NCBI GenBank assembly: GCA_029266525.1
Contig: JAQSWQ010000016.1
Span: 1-64,000, forward strand
Origin: Microvirga sp.
GTDB lineage: Bacteria > Pseudomonadota > Alphaproteobacteria > Rhizobiales > Beijerinckiaceae
DNA length: 64,000 bases
Direction of reading: 5' to 3'
Of this stretch, positions 8,332 to 18,083 are shown piece after piece. Position 1 is the first letter of the stretch. The number at the start of each line of letters is the position of its first letter. The notes below the pieces were generated by a model that was not told the DNA's origin, did no database searches, and saw nothing but the letters and a program-made list of their open reading frames with translations. A program made the translations under genes and the position numbers.

Positions 8332-9524
8332 ATCACATTGCGCTCGAGGAGCGGGCGCTTCGCCAGAATGCGCTGATAGCCGAGGTCAGAGAGGTCGAGC
8401 GTGGTGTAGCGGCCGTGCACGATGAGCTCGGCGAGGCCGCGCCCGACCGCCGGCGATTGCTGCAGGCCATGGCCTGAGAAGCCGTTGCAGAGATGGAAGT
8501 TCTCGGGCACGCCGGCCGGGCCGAGAATGGCGTTGTGGTCGAGGAGGTTCATGTCGTAGGGCCCGGCCCAGGCGCGGCCCGGCCTGATCGCCTCGAAGGC
8601 CGGAACGCGCTGGGCGAGGGCTGGCCAGACCCGCTCCTCGAACAGCGCCCAGTCGGGCTCCTGGGTCGACGCATCGTCGTCGAGCCAGTCCGGATCGTCC
8701 TCGCCTGCTGCCGGCGACACGCCGCCGATGAAGCCTTCACCCTCGGGCCGGCACCACACGCCGGTGGTGTCGATGAGGAGGGGGAAGCCTTCGAGCCGTT
8801 CCGGGCAGGTGAAGCTGAACACCGAGCGGCGTTTCGCAAAGACAGGAATCTCCACGCCGGCCATGGCGGCGAGTGCGCGCCCGCCCGCGCCTGCGCAATT
8901 CACGACCACGCCGCAGGGGACGCGCGCGCCGTCGTCGAGCCGAACCGCCGTGATGCGGGCGCCCTCGCGCTCGAGCCCGACGACACGGCCGGTGCGGTAC
9001 TCGGCTCCGGACGCGCGCGCCTTCCTGCGGAAGGCCTGGAGCAGCCCCCAGCCATCGAACCAGCCCTCGCCCGAGCGGCCCCAGCTTCCGCAGGCGAGAT
9101 CCTCAGTGTCGAGCCAAGGAAAGCGCTCGGGTAGCGCCTCGGGCTCGAAGAGCCGGATGTCGGCGCCCTCGCGGATCTGCACCGAATGGTTCTCGCGCAG
9201 CACCGCCGCGCCGGCCTCGCTGGCGAGATAGAGATAGCCGCCTTCGCGTAGAGCGATGTCGGGCGCCTCGCCCTCGACCGCGAGGTGGCGGGCGATCTCG
9301 CGCAGGAAGCGGATCCCGTGGAGCGAGATGCGGATGTTCACCTCGCTCGAGAATTGCTGCCGGATCGAGGCCGCCGACAAGGCCGAGGCCGAGCGCCGGT
9401 AGGTCTGGTCCTTCTCGACGACGAGGACGCGGCCGTCGAAACCCGCATCCGCCGTGATGTGGTAGGCGAGCGACGAGCCCATCGCCGCCCCGCCGACGAT
9501 CACGACGTCGTAGCCGTCCGGCAT
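8328..9524 (-). CDS. FAD-dependent oxidoreductase, DAO family
   Basis: A 398-residue flavoprotein of the D-amino-acid-oxidase fold (sarcosine/glycine oxidase or FOXRED1-like). The Rossmann FAD motif is YDVVIVGGAAMGSSLAYHI, and RRSASALSAASIRQQF follows the pattern of FOXRED1/dimethylglycine dehydrogenase relatives. The C-terminal FAD-contacting segment is FHLCNGFSGHGLQQSPAVGRGLAEL. Such enzymes oxidise a secondary or primary amine of a small amino acid, passing electrons to oxygen or a quinone; the substrate cannot be told here. No partner subunits are adjacent. The neighbouring gene upstream on this strand is a small secreted protein 30 bases away. Confidence 0.85.
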   Translation of the reverse strand: MPDGYDVVIVGGAAMGSSLAYHITADAGFDGRVLVVEKDQTYRRSASALSAASIRQQFSSEVNIRISLHGIRFLREIARHLAVEGEAPDIALREGGYLYLASEAGAAVLRENHSVQIREGADIRLFEPEALPERFPWLDTEDLACGSWGRSGEGWFDGWGLLQAFRRKARASGAEYRTGRVVGLEREGARITAVRLDDGARVPCGVVVNCAGAGGRALAAMAGVEIPVFAKRRSVFSFTCPERLEGFPLLIDTTGVWCRPEGEGFIGGVSPAAGEDDPDWLDDDASTQEPDWALFEERVWPALAQRVPAFEAIRPGRAWAGPYDMNLLDHNAILGPAGVPENFHLCNGFSGHGLQQSPAVGRGLAELIVHGRYTTLDLSDLGYQRILAKRPLLERNVI

Positions 9525-9554
9525 CGTCGGGCGGGAGCGCCGGCGCCTGGACGA

Positions 9555-10037
9555 TCAGCGCCGGCCCTGCGGACGCCCGGTCCCGCGCTGCGGCTGTGCC
9601 GCGCCGTCGTCGCCGCCCATCTGTTTCATGACGAAGGAAAGGATCGGCGAGGCCGTATCCACCACCTGCGCCTTGGTGACGCCGGCATTCGCGGCGTAGG
9701 TTCCGGTTACCATCACCACGCGGCCGAGGCTGCCCGCGAGGTCGAGCGCCGTTCCGGGTGTCTCCGCCGAGGAGAGGTCGACCGGCTTTGCCTCGATGCC
9801 CTCGGCCTGCTGGTTGTTCGTGAACATCACGGCCATCTGGCTCGGGCCCGTGACGACGCCGATGTAGCAGACCTCCTCCGCCGTGCGGCACGGGAAGAAG
9901 CCGGGCGGCGGCGCTGGCGGCGGCGGGGGTTGGGCCTGCTGGCGCTGCGGCGGGCGCTGCCCCGGCCGTGGTTGCTGCTGGGCCTCGGCCGGCAGGATCA
10001 GGGCGGTGAGGGCGGCAAGGCAAATTAGGCTGCGCAT
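9555..10037 (-). CDS. Secreted hypothetical protein with Pro/Gln-rich region
   Basis: A 160-residue protein that I do not recognise with confidence. The signal peptide MRSLICLAALTALILPAEA is followed by a Gln/Pro-rich stretch (about residues 20-45) and then a compact domain with two cysteines (FFPCRTAEEVCYIGVV). The small cysteine-containing periplasmic domain is reminiscent of the invasion-associated locus B proteins of Rhizobiales, but this is a weak guess. The start at 10037 has the ribosome site GAGGAG seven bases before ATG, whereas an upstream ATG at 10064 would add nine residues ahead of a normal signal peptide. It is probably periplasmic. Confidence 0.65.
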   Translation of the reverse strand: MRSLICLAALTALILPAEAQQQPRPGQRPPQRQQAQPPPPPAPPPGFFPCRTAEEVCYIGVVTGPSQMAVMFTNNQQAEGIEAKPVDLSSAETPGTALDLAGSLGRVVMVTGTYAANAGVTKAQVVDTASPILSFVMKQMGGDDGAAQPQRGTGRPQGRR

Positions 10038-10167
10038 GAAGGCTCCTCGAAAAAAGCGCGCCACTCTAGCGGCACAAGCCCGCGCCGCAAGCCAATCGCA
10101 ATTGAGCCCGCCGCGCGATTCCCGCTAGCCTGCGCCGAACCGCCAAGAACGCCCGGAGGGACACGCC

Positions 10168-11796
10168 ATGGACGGCCTGATGATGGACCGCCCGCTCCTC
10201 GTCTCGAGCCTCATCGCCCATGCCGGGCGCTACCACGGCGACACCGAGATTGTGTCGCGTACGGTCGAAGGCTCGATCCACCGCACGACCTACGCCGAGA
10301 CCGAGCGCCGGGCGAAGAGGCTCGCCAACGCGCTGACGCGGCTCGGGATCAAGCCCGGCGACCGCATCGCGACGCTCGCCTGGAACGGCTACCGTCACTT
10401 CGAGCTCTATTTCGGCATCTCGGGCATCGGCGCGGTGTGCCACACCATCAACCCCCGGCTCTTCCACGAGCAGATCGAATACATCGCCAACCACGCGGGG
10501 GACCGCCTCCTCTTCGTCGACCTCACTTTCGTGCCGCTGGTCGAGAAGCTCGCGGAGAGGCTCAAGCCGATCCGGCACTATGTGATCATGACGGACGAGG
10601 CGCATATGCCGGCGACCTCCCTGCCGAACGCCCTCTGCTACGAGACCTTGATCGCAGCGGAATCGGACAAGCTCGTCTGGCCCGAGTTCGACGAGCGCTC
10701 GGCCTGCTCGATGTGCTACACCTCAGGCACGACCGGCAACCCGAAGGCGGCGCTCTATTCGAACCGCTCGACGATCCTCCACACCTGGGCGGTGTGCTCG
10801 GCCGACGCGATCGGCTTCTCCTCGACCGACGCGATCTGCCCGATCGTGCCCATGTTCCACGCCAACGCCTGGGGCGTGCCCTACTCGGCCACCATGGTCG
10901 GGGCGAAGCTGGTCTTTCCCGGCGCGGCGCTCGACGGGCCGAGCCTGTGCGAGCTCTTCGAGTCGGAGGGCGTGACGCTGGCGCTCGGTGTGCCGACCGT
11001 ATGGCTCGGCCTCCTCAAGGAGATGGAGACGCGCGGCAAGCCGCCGAAGCTGGCGCGGCTGCTGGTCGGCGGCTCGGCCGCTCCCCGCGCCATGATCGAG
11101 ACCTTCGAGAAGAAATACGGGATCACCGTCATGCATGGCTGGGGCATGACCGAGATGAGCCCGGTCGGCACGCTCAGCACCATGAAGGGCAAGCACCGCG
11201 AACTCCCCCTTGACGATCGCATCGCGATCAAGGCCACCCAGGGGCGCCCGATGTACGGCGTCGAGATGAAGATCGTCGACCCCGAGGGCCGCCGCCTGCC
11301 GCATGACGGCGTCGCGGCAGGCGAGCTGCTGGTGCGCGGCCCCTGGATCGTCTCAGGCTACTTCAACGACGAGAAGGCGACCAAGGCTGCGATCGACGAG
11401 GAGGGCTGGTTCCGCACCGGCGACGTCTGCGCGATCGATCCCGATGGCTACCTGCGCCTCACCGACCGGGCCAAGGACGTGATCAAGTCGGGCGGCGAGT
11501 GGATTTCCTCCATCGATGTCGAGAACGCCGCCATGGGCCATCCCGACGTGGCCGAGGCGGCAGTGATCGGCCTCCCGCATCCGAAATGGAGCGAGCGGCC
11601 CCTCCTCATCGTGGTGCCGAAGGAGGGCCGAAGCCCGACCAAGGAGGCGCTGATCGAGTTCCTCTCCGGCCGCATGGCGAAATGGATGCTGCCGGACGAC
11701 GTGGTGTTCACGGACGAGCTGCCGCACACCGCGACCGGCAAGCTCCTCAAGACCAAGCTCCGCGAGACCTACCGCGCCCACCGCCTGCCGACGTGA
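10168..11796 (+). CDS. Fatty-acyl-CoA synthetase (AMP-forming)
   Basis: A 542-residue acyl-activating enzyme that would convert a fatty or other carboxylic acid, ATP and CoA to acyl-CoA. The AMP-binding P-loop is [18 protein letters not shown], the A5 motif is GWGMTEMSP, the hinge region reads [19 protein letters not shown], and the catalytic lysine motif near the end is [14 protein letters not shown]. It has the length and the opening ([21 protein letters not shown]) of medium/long-chain FadD3-like enzymes. It faces a convergent acyl-CoA dehydrogenase gene 49 bases away, suggesting a shared beta-oxidation-type pathway. Chain-length specificity is not readable. Confidence 0.9.
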   Translation: MDGLMMDRPLLVSSLIAHAGRYHGDTEIVSRTVEGSIHRTTYAETERRAKRLANALTRLGIKPGDRIATLAWNGYRHFELYFGISGIGAVCHTINPRLFHEQIEYIANHAGDRLLFVDLTFVPLVEKLAERLKPIRHYVIMTDEAHMPATSLPNALCYETLIAAESDKLVWPEFDERSACSMCYTSGTTGNPKAALYSNRSTILHTWAVCSADAIGFSSTDAICPIVPMFHANAWGVPYSATMVGAKLVFPGAALDGPSLCELFESEGVTLALGVPTVWLGLLKEMETRGKPPKLARLLVGGSAAPRAMIETFEKKYGITVMHGWGMTEMSPVGTLSTMKGKHRELPLDDRIAIKATQGRPMYGVEMKIVDPEGRRLPHDGVAAGELLVRGPWIVSGYFNDEKATKAAIDEEGWFRTGDVCAIDPDGYLRLTDRAKDVIKSGGEWISSIDVENAAMGHPDVAEAAVIGLPHPKWSERPLLIVVPKEGRSPTKEALIEFLSGRMAKWMLPDDVVFTDELPHTATGKLLKTKLRETYRAHRLPT

Positions 11797-11845
11797 CGCG
11801 GCGCGCAGTGTACTTCGGTAGCCCCTCGCTGCCGGAGCTTGCCTG

Positions 11846-13075
11846 CTACTCGGCCGCCGCGCGGCTGGTCTCGCTTTCGAGGTCGACGTACCCGTCCCGC
11901 CTCTGCGGCAGCTTCCAGCCGAGGATCTTGGAGGCGACGAGGGTGCGCAGGACCTGGGCGGTGCCGCCGCCGATCGTGAACATGCGCACGTCGCGCGCCA
12001 TGCGCTCGAGCGGGAAGTCGCGCGAGTAGCCGCGCGCGCCGTGGAGCTGAAGGGCGTCGTTGACGATCTTGATGGCTGCTTCTGAGGCGAAGATCTTCGC
12101 CTGAGCTGCAAGCTCGGCGTCGGGAAATACACTGCCGGCCGGACCGCGCGAGCGCGCGGCGGCGTAGAGCATGAGCCGCGAGGCGGTGAGATGGGTCTGC
12201 ATGTCGGCCAGCATCCATTGCAGGCCCTGGAACTCGCCGATCGGGCGGCCGAACTGCTCGCGGCTCCTCACCCATTCGACCGCATGCTCGAAGGCGCCGG
12301 CGGCAACCCCCATCGCGACCGTGCCGGCTCCGACCCGCTGGCTGTTGTAGGCGTTCATCAGCTCGGCGAATCCGCGCGCAAAGCCGGAAGGCGGGATCAG
12401 CGCCATCGCGGCGGGCACCTCGAGATCTTCGAAGGCGAGCTCGCCCTCCGGCATGCCGCGCAGTCCCATCGTGGGCTCGCGCGTCACGACCCGCAGACCG
12501 TCCGCTTCGCCGCGCACCGCCAGGAAGCCGCCGATGCCGAGCGGTTGCGCCTGCTCGTCATACACTTTTGCGAAGATGAGGTGGAGCTTCGAGACCCCGG
12601 CTCCGGTGATCCAATGCTTGCGGCCGTTGATCACATAGGCGCCGCCGCGGCGGTCGGCGCGCGTCGTCATCGCGGTCGCATCGCTCCCGGCCTCAGGCTC
12701 GGTGATGCAGATCGCCGGCTTGTCGCCGGACAGAACGAGCTCTGCCGCGAGACGCTTCTGCTGCTCGCTGCCATAGGCCATCACGGTCGAGATAGCACCC
12801 ATGTTCGCTTCGACCACGATGCGGCCGGAGACCGTGCAAGCTTTCGCGACTTCTTCGATCACGAGGACCGCGTCGAGGAAGGACGCTCCGCGGCCGCCAT
12901 AGGCGCGCGGAATCGTCATGCCCATGAAGCCGGCCTCGCCGAGGGTAGAGACGACGTCCCACGGGTATTCTTCGGTGCGGTCGATCTCGGCGCCGCGCGG
13001 ACGAATGACAATCTCCGCGAGTTCCCGCGCGCGCGCCTGCAAGACGAGTTCGTCAGGGGTGAGACCGAGATCCAT
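11846..13075 (-). CDS. Acyl-CoA dehydrogenase-like flavoprotein lacking catalytic Glu
   Basis: A 409-residue acyl-CoA dehydrogenase-fold protein. The FAD-binding signature CITEPEAGSDATAMTTRA and HWITGAGVSKLHLI are present, as are LQLHGARGYSRDFPLERMAR and the C-terminal region. Both places where family members carry the catalytic base are altered. The usual Glu before Gly-Thr is Gly370 (TIGGGTAQV), and the alternative Glu before Arg in helix G, used by isovaleryl- and long-chain enzymes, is Gln246 (YNSQRVGAG). As I recall, the 3-sulfinopropionyl-CoA desulfinases have a similar base loss, so a non-dehydrogenase reaction is possible. It lies 26 bases upstream of polA on the same strand. Confidence 0.85.
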   Translation of the reverse strand: MDLGLTPDELVLQARARELAEIVIRPRGAEIDRTEEYPWDVVSTLGEAGFMGMTIPRAYGGRGASFLDAVLVIEEVAKACTVSGRIVVEANMGAISTVMAYGSEQQKRLAAELVLSGDKPAICITEPEAGSDATAMTTRADRRGGAYVINGRKHWITGAGVSKLHLIFAKVYDEQAQPLGIGGFLAVRGEADGLRVVTREPTMGLRGMPEGELAFEDLEVPAAMALIPPSGFARGFAELMNAYNSQRVGAGTVAMGVAAGAFEHAVEWVRSREQFGRPIGEFQGLQWMLADMQTHLTASRLMLYAAARSRGPAGSVFPDAELAAQAKIFASEAAIKIVNDALQLHGARGYSRDFPLERMARDVRMFTIGGGTAQVLRTLVASKILGWKLPQRRDGYVDLESETSRAAAE

Positions 13076-13101
13076 CGAGTTCCCTCAGGTCGGTGCGACG
13101 C

Positions 13102-16100
13102 TCAATGCGCCTCGTCCCAGTTGCCGGCCGCGCGGGCGTCGACGCCGAGCGGCACCGACAGCTTCACGGCCGGGAGCGGCGCCTCTTCCATGACCTTGCG
13201 GATGACCGGCAGCGTCGCCTCGACTTCGTCCTCGGGCGCTTCGAAGACCAATTCGTCGTGGACCTGCAGCAGCATGCGGGCCGAGAGGTTCTTCTCGGCG
13301 AGCGCGTCCTCCATGCGGATCATGGCGCGCCGGATGATGTCGGAGGCCGAGCCCTGGATCGGGGCGTTGATGGCCTGGCGCTCGACGGCGGCGCGCTGGG
13401 AGGGATTCGAGATCGCGATGTCGGGATAGTGGCAGACGCGCCCGAACAGCGTCGTGACGTAGCCGCGCTCGCGGCACATCCGCTTCGTCTCCTCCATGTA
13501 GGCGCGGATGCCGGGGAACCGCTCGAAATATTGCTTGATGAACGCGCCGGCCTCGGCGCGATCGATGCCGAGCCGGTCGGCGAGCCCGAAGGCCGAGATA
13601 CCGTAGATGATGCCGAAATTGATGGTCTTGGCATTGCGGCGAAGATCCGGGTTCATGTCCTTCAGCGGCACGCCGAAAACCGCCGAGGCCGTCGCGGCGT
13701 GGATGTCGATGCCCTCCGCAAAGGCTTGGCGCAGCTGCGGGATGTCGGCGATGTGGGCGAGGATGCGCAGCTCGATCTGGCTGTAGTCGGCCGAGATGAT
13801 CTTGTTTCCGGGCTCGGCCACGAAGGCCGCGCGGATCTTGCGACCGGGCTCGGTTCGGATCGGGATGTTCTGCAGGTTCGGCTCGGAGGAGGAGAGCCGG
13901 CCGGTCGTGGTCGCCGCGAGCGAATAGCAGGTGTGCACCCGTTTCGTCTCCGGGTGCATGTAGCCGGGCAGCAGGTCGGTGTAGGTCGATTTCAGCTTCG
14001 CGATCTGGCGCCATTCGAGGATCAGCTTCGGCAGGGCATGCCCTTCGGCCGCGAGGTCTTCGAGCACGTTCGCGCCCGTCGCCCATTGCCCGGTCGCCGT
14101 CTTGCGCGCGCCCGGCAGCCCCATCTTGCCGAACAGGATGTCCCCGAGCTGCTTCGGCGAGCCGGGCGAGAATTTCTCGCCGGCGATCTCCTGGATCTCG
14201 GCCTCGATGCGGGCGAGCGTCTGCGCGAAATCTCCGGAAAGCCGCGACAGGATCTGCCGGTCGACCTTGATGCCGCGCATCTCCATGCGCGCGATCACGT
14301 CGACGAGCCGGCGCTCCAGGCTTTCGTAGACGTTGGTGCGCCGCTCGGCCGCGAGGCGCGGCTTGAGCAGAAGCCAGAGCCTCAAGGTCGCATCAGCGTC
14401 CTCGGCGGCGTAGCAGGTCGCCTTGTCGATCGCGACGCGGTCGAAGGTGACGGCCTGCTTGCCAGTGCCGGCAACCTCCTTGAAGTGGATGGTCTTGTGG
14501 CCGAGGTGGCGGTCGGCGAGCTCGTCCATGCCATGGCCCGCGAGCCCGTAGCGCCCGGCGTCGAGCACATAGGAGATGAGCAGCGTATCGTCGAAGGGGC
14601 GCACGTCGATGCCGTGACGCTTCAGGATGAGCCAGTCGAACTTCACATTGTGCCCGACCTTCAGGATGGAGCGGTCCTCGAGCATGGGCTTCAGCCGCGC
14701 GAGCACGTCGTCCGCCGCGAGCTGGCCCGGGGTCACGCCGCCGCCGAACAGATTGTCCTCACCGCGATGCGCGAGCGGCACGTAAGCCGCCTCGCCCGGC
14801 GCGAGCGCCAGCGAGAGCCCGACGAGCTCGGCCTGGTTCGCGTCGAGCGAGTTGGTCTCGGTGTCGAAGGCGATGAGACCGGTCTCTTTAGCGCGCACGA
14901 CCCAGCGATCGAGTTCGTCGAGCGAGGTGATGCAGCGATAGGCGTTGGTGTCGAACGGAATCTTTGCGACCTCGGTCGCGCGCTTCGCGGCGAGGGCGGG
15001 CGGCTTCATTTCCGGCGCAGCCTCGCTCCGAGACCAGGCAGCGGGAGCGGTAGCCAGCGCGGCGACGGCCTCTGGGTCTCCCTCCCGCGCCGGCTTCGCC
15101 GCGCCGGTCGCCACAGCAGGCGCGACGGCCTCCTGCATACCGCGGTCCCAGTGGATGAAACCGCCACCCGGCACGAGGCGCGGGTCGGGGTCGACCTCGG
15201 CGACCTCGACCTCGAACGCCTCGCCGATGCGCTTCACGAGCTGGTTCAGCTCCAGCGCCTTCAAGAAGGAGACGAGGCGCTTGGGATCGAGGCGCTCGAG
15301 CGCAAGCTCCTCCGTCGGCACGGCCAAGGGCGAGTTGCAGTCGAGCGTGACGAGCTTCTTCGACACCACCGCCTGCTCGGCGTTGTCGAGCACCTTGCGC
15401 GTGGTCGCGCCGATCACCCGCGAGAGGTTGCGGGCGCGGATGAGGGTGCGGCAGAAGGGGTGGTCGCAACCGAGGCGCTCCAGGGTCTCGGCATCGACGG
15501 TGGGCTTGCCCTTCTTGTCGAGCGGCAGGTCTGAGATACCGAATTTCTGAGCAAGCACCTCGGCGATCTGACCGCCGGAGCCGATCTTCACTGGCTGGCC
15601 GGCAAGCTCGTCGATCTCGCGCTGGAGGTCGGCGAGGCGCGCCTGCAGCACGGCGTCGAGATCCTCCGGCCGGTCGCGATAGGCGAGGATCGCTTCGAGC
15701 GAGCCCATTTCCGCGATGAGGCTCGCGGCCGCCTTCGGCCCGACGCCCGGCACGCCCGGCACGTTGTCGGTCGGATCGCCGACGAGCGCCTGCACGTCCG
15801 GCACCTGCTCCGGCGGCACGCCGAATTTCTCGATGACGCCGTCGCGGTCGAGCCGCCGCTCGGGCCTGTAGCCCGGCTTGCCGGGGATGCCGGACTCGAA
15901 ATCGTAGAAGGTCACCCCGTCATAGACGAGCTGCATCAGATCCTTGTCGGCGGAGACGATCAGGGTCTGGGCGCCGGCCTCCGAGGCCTTGCAGGAATAG
16001 GCCGCAATGAGGTCGTCGGCCTCGTAGCCCGCCTCCTCGATCGGGACGAGGCCGAAGGCCTTCACGGCCTCGCGCATCAGCGGGAACTGCGGCACCAATT

Positions 16101-16404
16101 CGGGCGGCGGCTCGGTCCGGTTCGCCTTGTACTCGGCGTAGATCTCCTTGCGGAACGTGTCCTCGGTCTTGTCGAAGATGATGGCGAGATGGGTCGGCTT
16201 GATGCCGACCGCGCCTTCGCGGATGAACTGGTAGAGCTTGGTGCAGAACAGGCGAAGGGCGCCGGTCGGCAGCCCGTCGGACGGGCGCACATTGTACTTC
16301 CGGTCCTGGTTCATGGACTGGAAGTAGGCACGGAAGACGAACGAGGAGCCGTCGACGAGGAAGACCTGGTCGCCGGGCCTGAGCGGGCGGCTTTGAGCGG
16401 ACAT
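13102..16404 (-). CDS. polA: DNA polymerase I
   Basis: An 1100-residue PolA, longer than E. coli PolI (928). The domains in order are: 5' nuclease (about 1-300; opening FLVDGSSFVFRAYF and metal site EEAGYEADDLIA); a long Ala/Pro/Glu-rich linker (about residues 410-480) that accounts for part of the extra length; a 3'-5' exonuclease with intact Asp-x-Glu in IAFDTETNSLDA; and the polymerase, with ADYSQIELRILAHI, the O-helix region TINFGIIYGISAFGLA and the catalytic QVHDELVFE. Both nuclease activities therefore look functional. It serves in Okazaki fragment maturation and repair. The gene is leftward and divergent from the small gene starting at 16545. Confidence 0.96.
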   Translation of the reverse strand: MSAQSRPLRPGDQVFLVDGSSFVFRAYFQSMNQDRKYNVRPSDGLPTGALRLFCTKLYQFIREGAVGIKPTHLAIIFDKTEDTFRKEIYAEYKANRTEPPPELVPQFPLMREAVKAFGLVPIEEAGYEADDLIAAYSCKASEAGAQTLIVSADKDLMQLVYDGVTFYDFESGIPGKPGYRPERRLDRDGVIEKFGVPPEQVPDVQALVGDPTDNVPGVPGVGPKAAASLIAEMGSLEAILAYRDRPEDLDAVLQARLADLQREIDELAGQPVKIGSGGQIAEVLAQKFGISDLPLDKKGKPTVDAETLERLGCDHPFCRTLIRARNLSRVIGATTRKVLDNAEQAVVSKKLVTLDCNSPLAVPTEELALERLDPKRLVSFLKALELNQLVKRIGEAFEVEVAEVDPDPRLVPGGGFIHWDRGMQEAVAPAVATGAAKPAREGDPEAVAALATAPAAWSRSEAAPEMKPPALAAKRATEVAKIPFDTNAYRCITSLDELDRWVVRAKETGLIAFDTETNSLDANQAELVGLSLALAPGEAAYVPLAHRGEDNLFGGGVTPGQLAADDVLARLKPMLEDRSILKVGHNVKFDWLILKRHGIDVRPFDDTLLISYVLDAGRYGLAGHGMDELADRHLGHKTIHFKEVAGTGKQAVTFDRVAIDKATCYAAEDADATLRLWLLLKPRLAAERRTNVYESLERRLVDVIARMEMRGIKVDRQILSRLSGDFAQTLARIEAEIQEIAGEKFSPGSPKQLGDILFGKMGLPGARKTATGQWATGANVLEDLAAEGHALPKLILEWRQIAKLKSTYTDLLPGYMHPETKRVHTCYSLAATTTGRLSSSEPNLQNIPIRTEPGRKIRAAFVAEPGNKIISADYSQIELRILAHIADIPQLRQAFAEGIDIHAATASAVFGVPLKDMNPDLRRNAKTINFGIIYGISAFGLADRLGIDRAEAGAFIKQYFERFPGIRAYMEETKRMCRERGYVTTLFGRVCHYPDIAISNPSQRAAVERQAINAPIQGSASDIIRRAMIRMEDALAEKNLSARMLLQVHDELVFEAPEDEVEATLPVIRKVMEEAPLPAVKLSVPLGVDARAAGNWDEAH

Positions 16405-16508
16405 GGGGCTGGATTAGCGGAAGGCGCCGAACGGCGCCACCGGGCGCGACCCTTGCATATGGCGATCGGCGAGCGGATCGCCATGCTTCCTGGCGTCGCG
16501 CGATTCAG

Positions 16509-17777
16509 CTATGGCCTGCCCATGTCCCGCACGCCAGACCCGCCATGAGCCAGGATATCCAAGCCGAGATCGCCGCCCTCAAGATCATCGTGTCGAACGT
16601 CGTGGCGCGGCTCGCCATCACGCTCAACGCCGGGGGCGAGGATCAGGTGCGCGAGGTGCTCGCGGCGATGAAGGACGAGTGCAAGCTCGCGGCCGAGCAC
16701 GCGACGCTCGCCGGGAGCCTCGCCGAGCGGGCACGGCTCGTGCACGCCACGCTCACGCATATCGACGAGTTCTTCAAAGGCATCACCATCACGCGTGTCT
16801 CGCACGAGGCGCTCGAGCACGAGCGGGCCGAGGACGGCCGCCGTCGTCACGATCGCCGAGACGACCCCCACGTCGGCGATGATCCCGGTCTTCACCAGGA
16901 TCGTTCGCGTCGCCGCCATCGGGAGGAAGAAGGCGAGATAGACCGCGATCGAATGCCGCCCGGCATAGGCGAAGGGCGCCGCGGCGCGCGTTTGCGTGAG
17001 AAGCGCCGCCATGGTCACGATCGCGACGGCGCCGGCGGCCCCGAGCGCGAGGCTCACGACCGGCAGGCTGGCGAGCATCGGGAAGCGCTCGAAGCCGGAG
17101 GGCGTAAGCGCGAGCACGCCGTTGATCACCGCCCAGACCGCAAGCCCGGCAAGCGCGAGGCCGGCCCGGGCGACCGCCGCGTCGGCGAGGCGAAAGATCG
17201 CCGGCGCCAGAAGATAGCCGGCGAGGAAATAGACGTAGCGGGCGCAGAACTCGTCGATCACCGTCCAGCCGGTATGCACCGGCACGATCTGCAGGAGCGC
17301 CGCCCCGCCGAGGAGGAGCGGGGCGGGGACGGCGCGCAGGAGCTTCGTCGCAACCGAGAACACCGCCAGCAGATAGACGAACCATAGGGTGCCGTAGGGC
17401 TCGACGAGCGACAGCGCGAGATGCTGGACGAATCCCTCGGCCGAGCCGCCCGAGGTCTGGCCGAGCCGGGCTACCGACTGAATGGCGAACCAGAGCAGGT
17501 AGAAATAGGCGAAATGCACCACCCGCTTGTCGGCGTAGGAGCGCCAGTCGCGGTCGATCACGCGCGACAGGAACAGACCGGAGACCAGGAAAAAGTCGGG
17601 CATCCGGAAGGGCTTGGCGAAGGCCACGGCCGAATGCATGAAACCCTCGCCGCCCATGGCCTCGCCGACGCCGAGCGTCGCGTGCATCATGACCACGAGG
17701 ACGATGCAGACGCCCTTAGCGGTGTCGACCCACGGCACCCGGCCCTCGGCTCGCCCCTTCGCAAATCCCTCGCCCAT
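16509..17777 (-). CDS. Acyltransferase-3 family membrane protein, 3' end altered
   Basis: A membrane protein of the acyltransferase-3 (OafA/NolL-like) family, with opening VPWVDTAKGVCIVLVVMMHA (catalytic-type His in the first helix) and about ten hydrophobic segments. Family members O-acylate sugars or other surface molecules. I set the start at 17777 because the family homology begins there; the open frame runs further upstream to 18083 without recognisable sequence. After PLVLERLVRDTR (about base 16795) the hydrophobic character stops, and the frame continues for roughly 95 charged residues exactly antisense to the gene at 16545. The native C-terminus appears to be missing. Confidence 0.7.
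   Translation of the reverse strand: MGEGFAKGRAEGRVPWVDTAKGVCIVLVVMMHATLGVGEAMGGEGFMHSAVAFAKPFRMPDFFLVSGLFLSRVIDRDWRSYADKRVVHFAYFYLLWFAIQSVARLGQTSGGSAEGFVQHLALSLVEPYGTLWFVYLLAVFSVATKLLRAVPAPLLLGGAALLQIVPVHTGWTVIDEFCARYVYFLAGYLLAPAIFRLADAAVARAGLALAGLAVWAVINGVLALTPSGFERFPMLASLPVVSLALGAAGAVAIVTMAALLTQTRAAAPFAYAGRHSIAVYLAFFLPMAATRTILVKTGIIADVGVVSAIVTTAAVLGPLVLERLVRDTRDGDAFEELVDMRERGVHEPCPLGEAPGERRVLGRELALVLHRREHLAHLILAPGVERDGEPRHDVRHDDLEGGDLGLDILAHGGSGVRDMGRP
16545..17387 (+). CDS. Small conserved helical protein with run-on C-terminus
   Basis: The first 83 or so residues (to about base 16795) look like a genuine small helical protein: MSQDIQAEIAALKIIVSNVV, REVLAAMKDECKLAAEHATL, HIDEFFKGITIT. 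I do not know its function. Beyond that the frame has no stop until 17387, and the translation (Arg/His/Asp-rich) is the antisense of the acyltransferase gene. The real gene was therefore probably about 90 codons and has lost its stop, in the same event that truncated the convergent acyltransferase. The start ATG is 140 bases from the divergent polA start. Confidence 0.5.
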   Translation: MSQDIQAEIAALKIIVSNVVARLAITLNAGGEDQVREVLAAMKDECKLAAEHATLAGSLAERARLVHATLTHIDEFFKGITITRVSHEALEHERAEDGRRRHDRRDDPHVGDDPGLHQDRSRRRHREEEGEIDRDRMPPGIGEGRRGARLREKRRHGHDRDGAGGPEREAHDRQAGEHREALEAGGRKREHAVDHRPDRKPGKREAGPGDRRVGEAKDRRRQKIAGEEIDVAGAELVDHRPAGMHRHDLQERRPAEEERGGDGAQELRRNREHRQQIDEP

Positions 17778-18083
17778 TGCAGCCTCGCCGGTCGGTTCTG
17801 CGGGCAGGCTAGGGGAGAAAGGTTCAGAGGGCGTGAAGGCGATCGCACGGTGTCGCGAGACGATGTTCACGTGAAATGGTCTTGGAGCGCCGGTTTGAGC
17901 AAGCCGGTGCGCTCTGCGAAGGCTGCTGGCCGCAACCTGCCTGCACAGGCGAAGGGCATGGCGCGCACGCGCTCGCGCTGATCCGTGCCGCTCGATGCGT
18001 GTTTGAAGTCGGCTGTGTCGGCGAAGCGGGCAGCGGTCTGCTGAGGCGGCCGCTGCCGGGGTCTGGCGACCCCGATCGGCCAT
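17778..18083. other. Intergenic, no gene seen
   Basis: With the following promoter region this makes a gap of about 390 bases between the acyltransferase and kaiC. Open frames cross it on both strands (for example 17876-18148 plus), but none has recognisable protein sequence or a good ribosome site. I looked for a kaiB gene here and did not find one. Confidence 0.6.
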
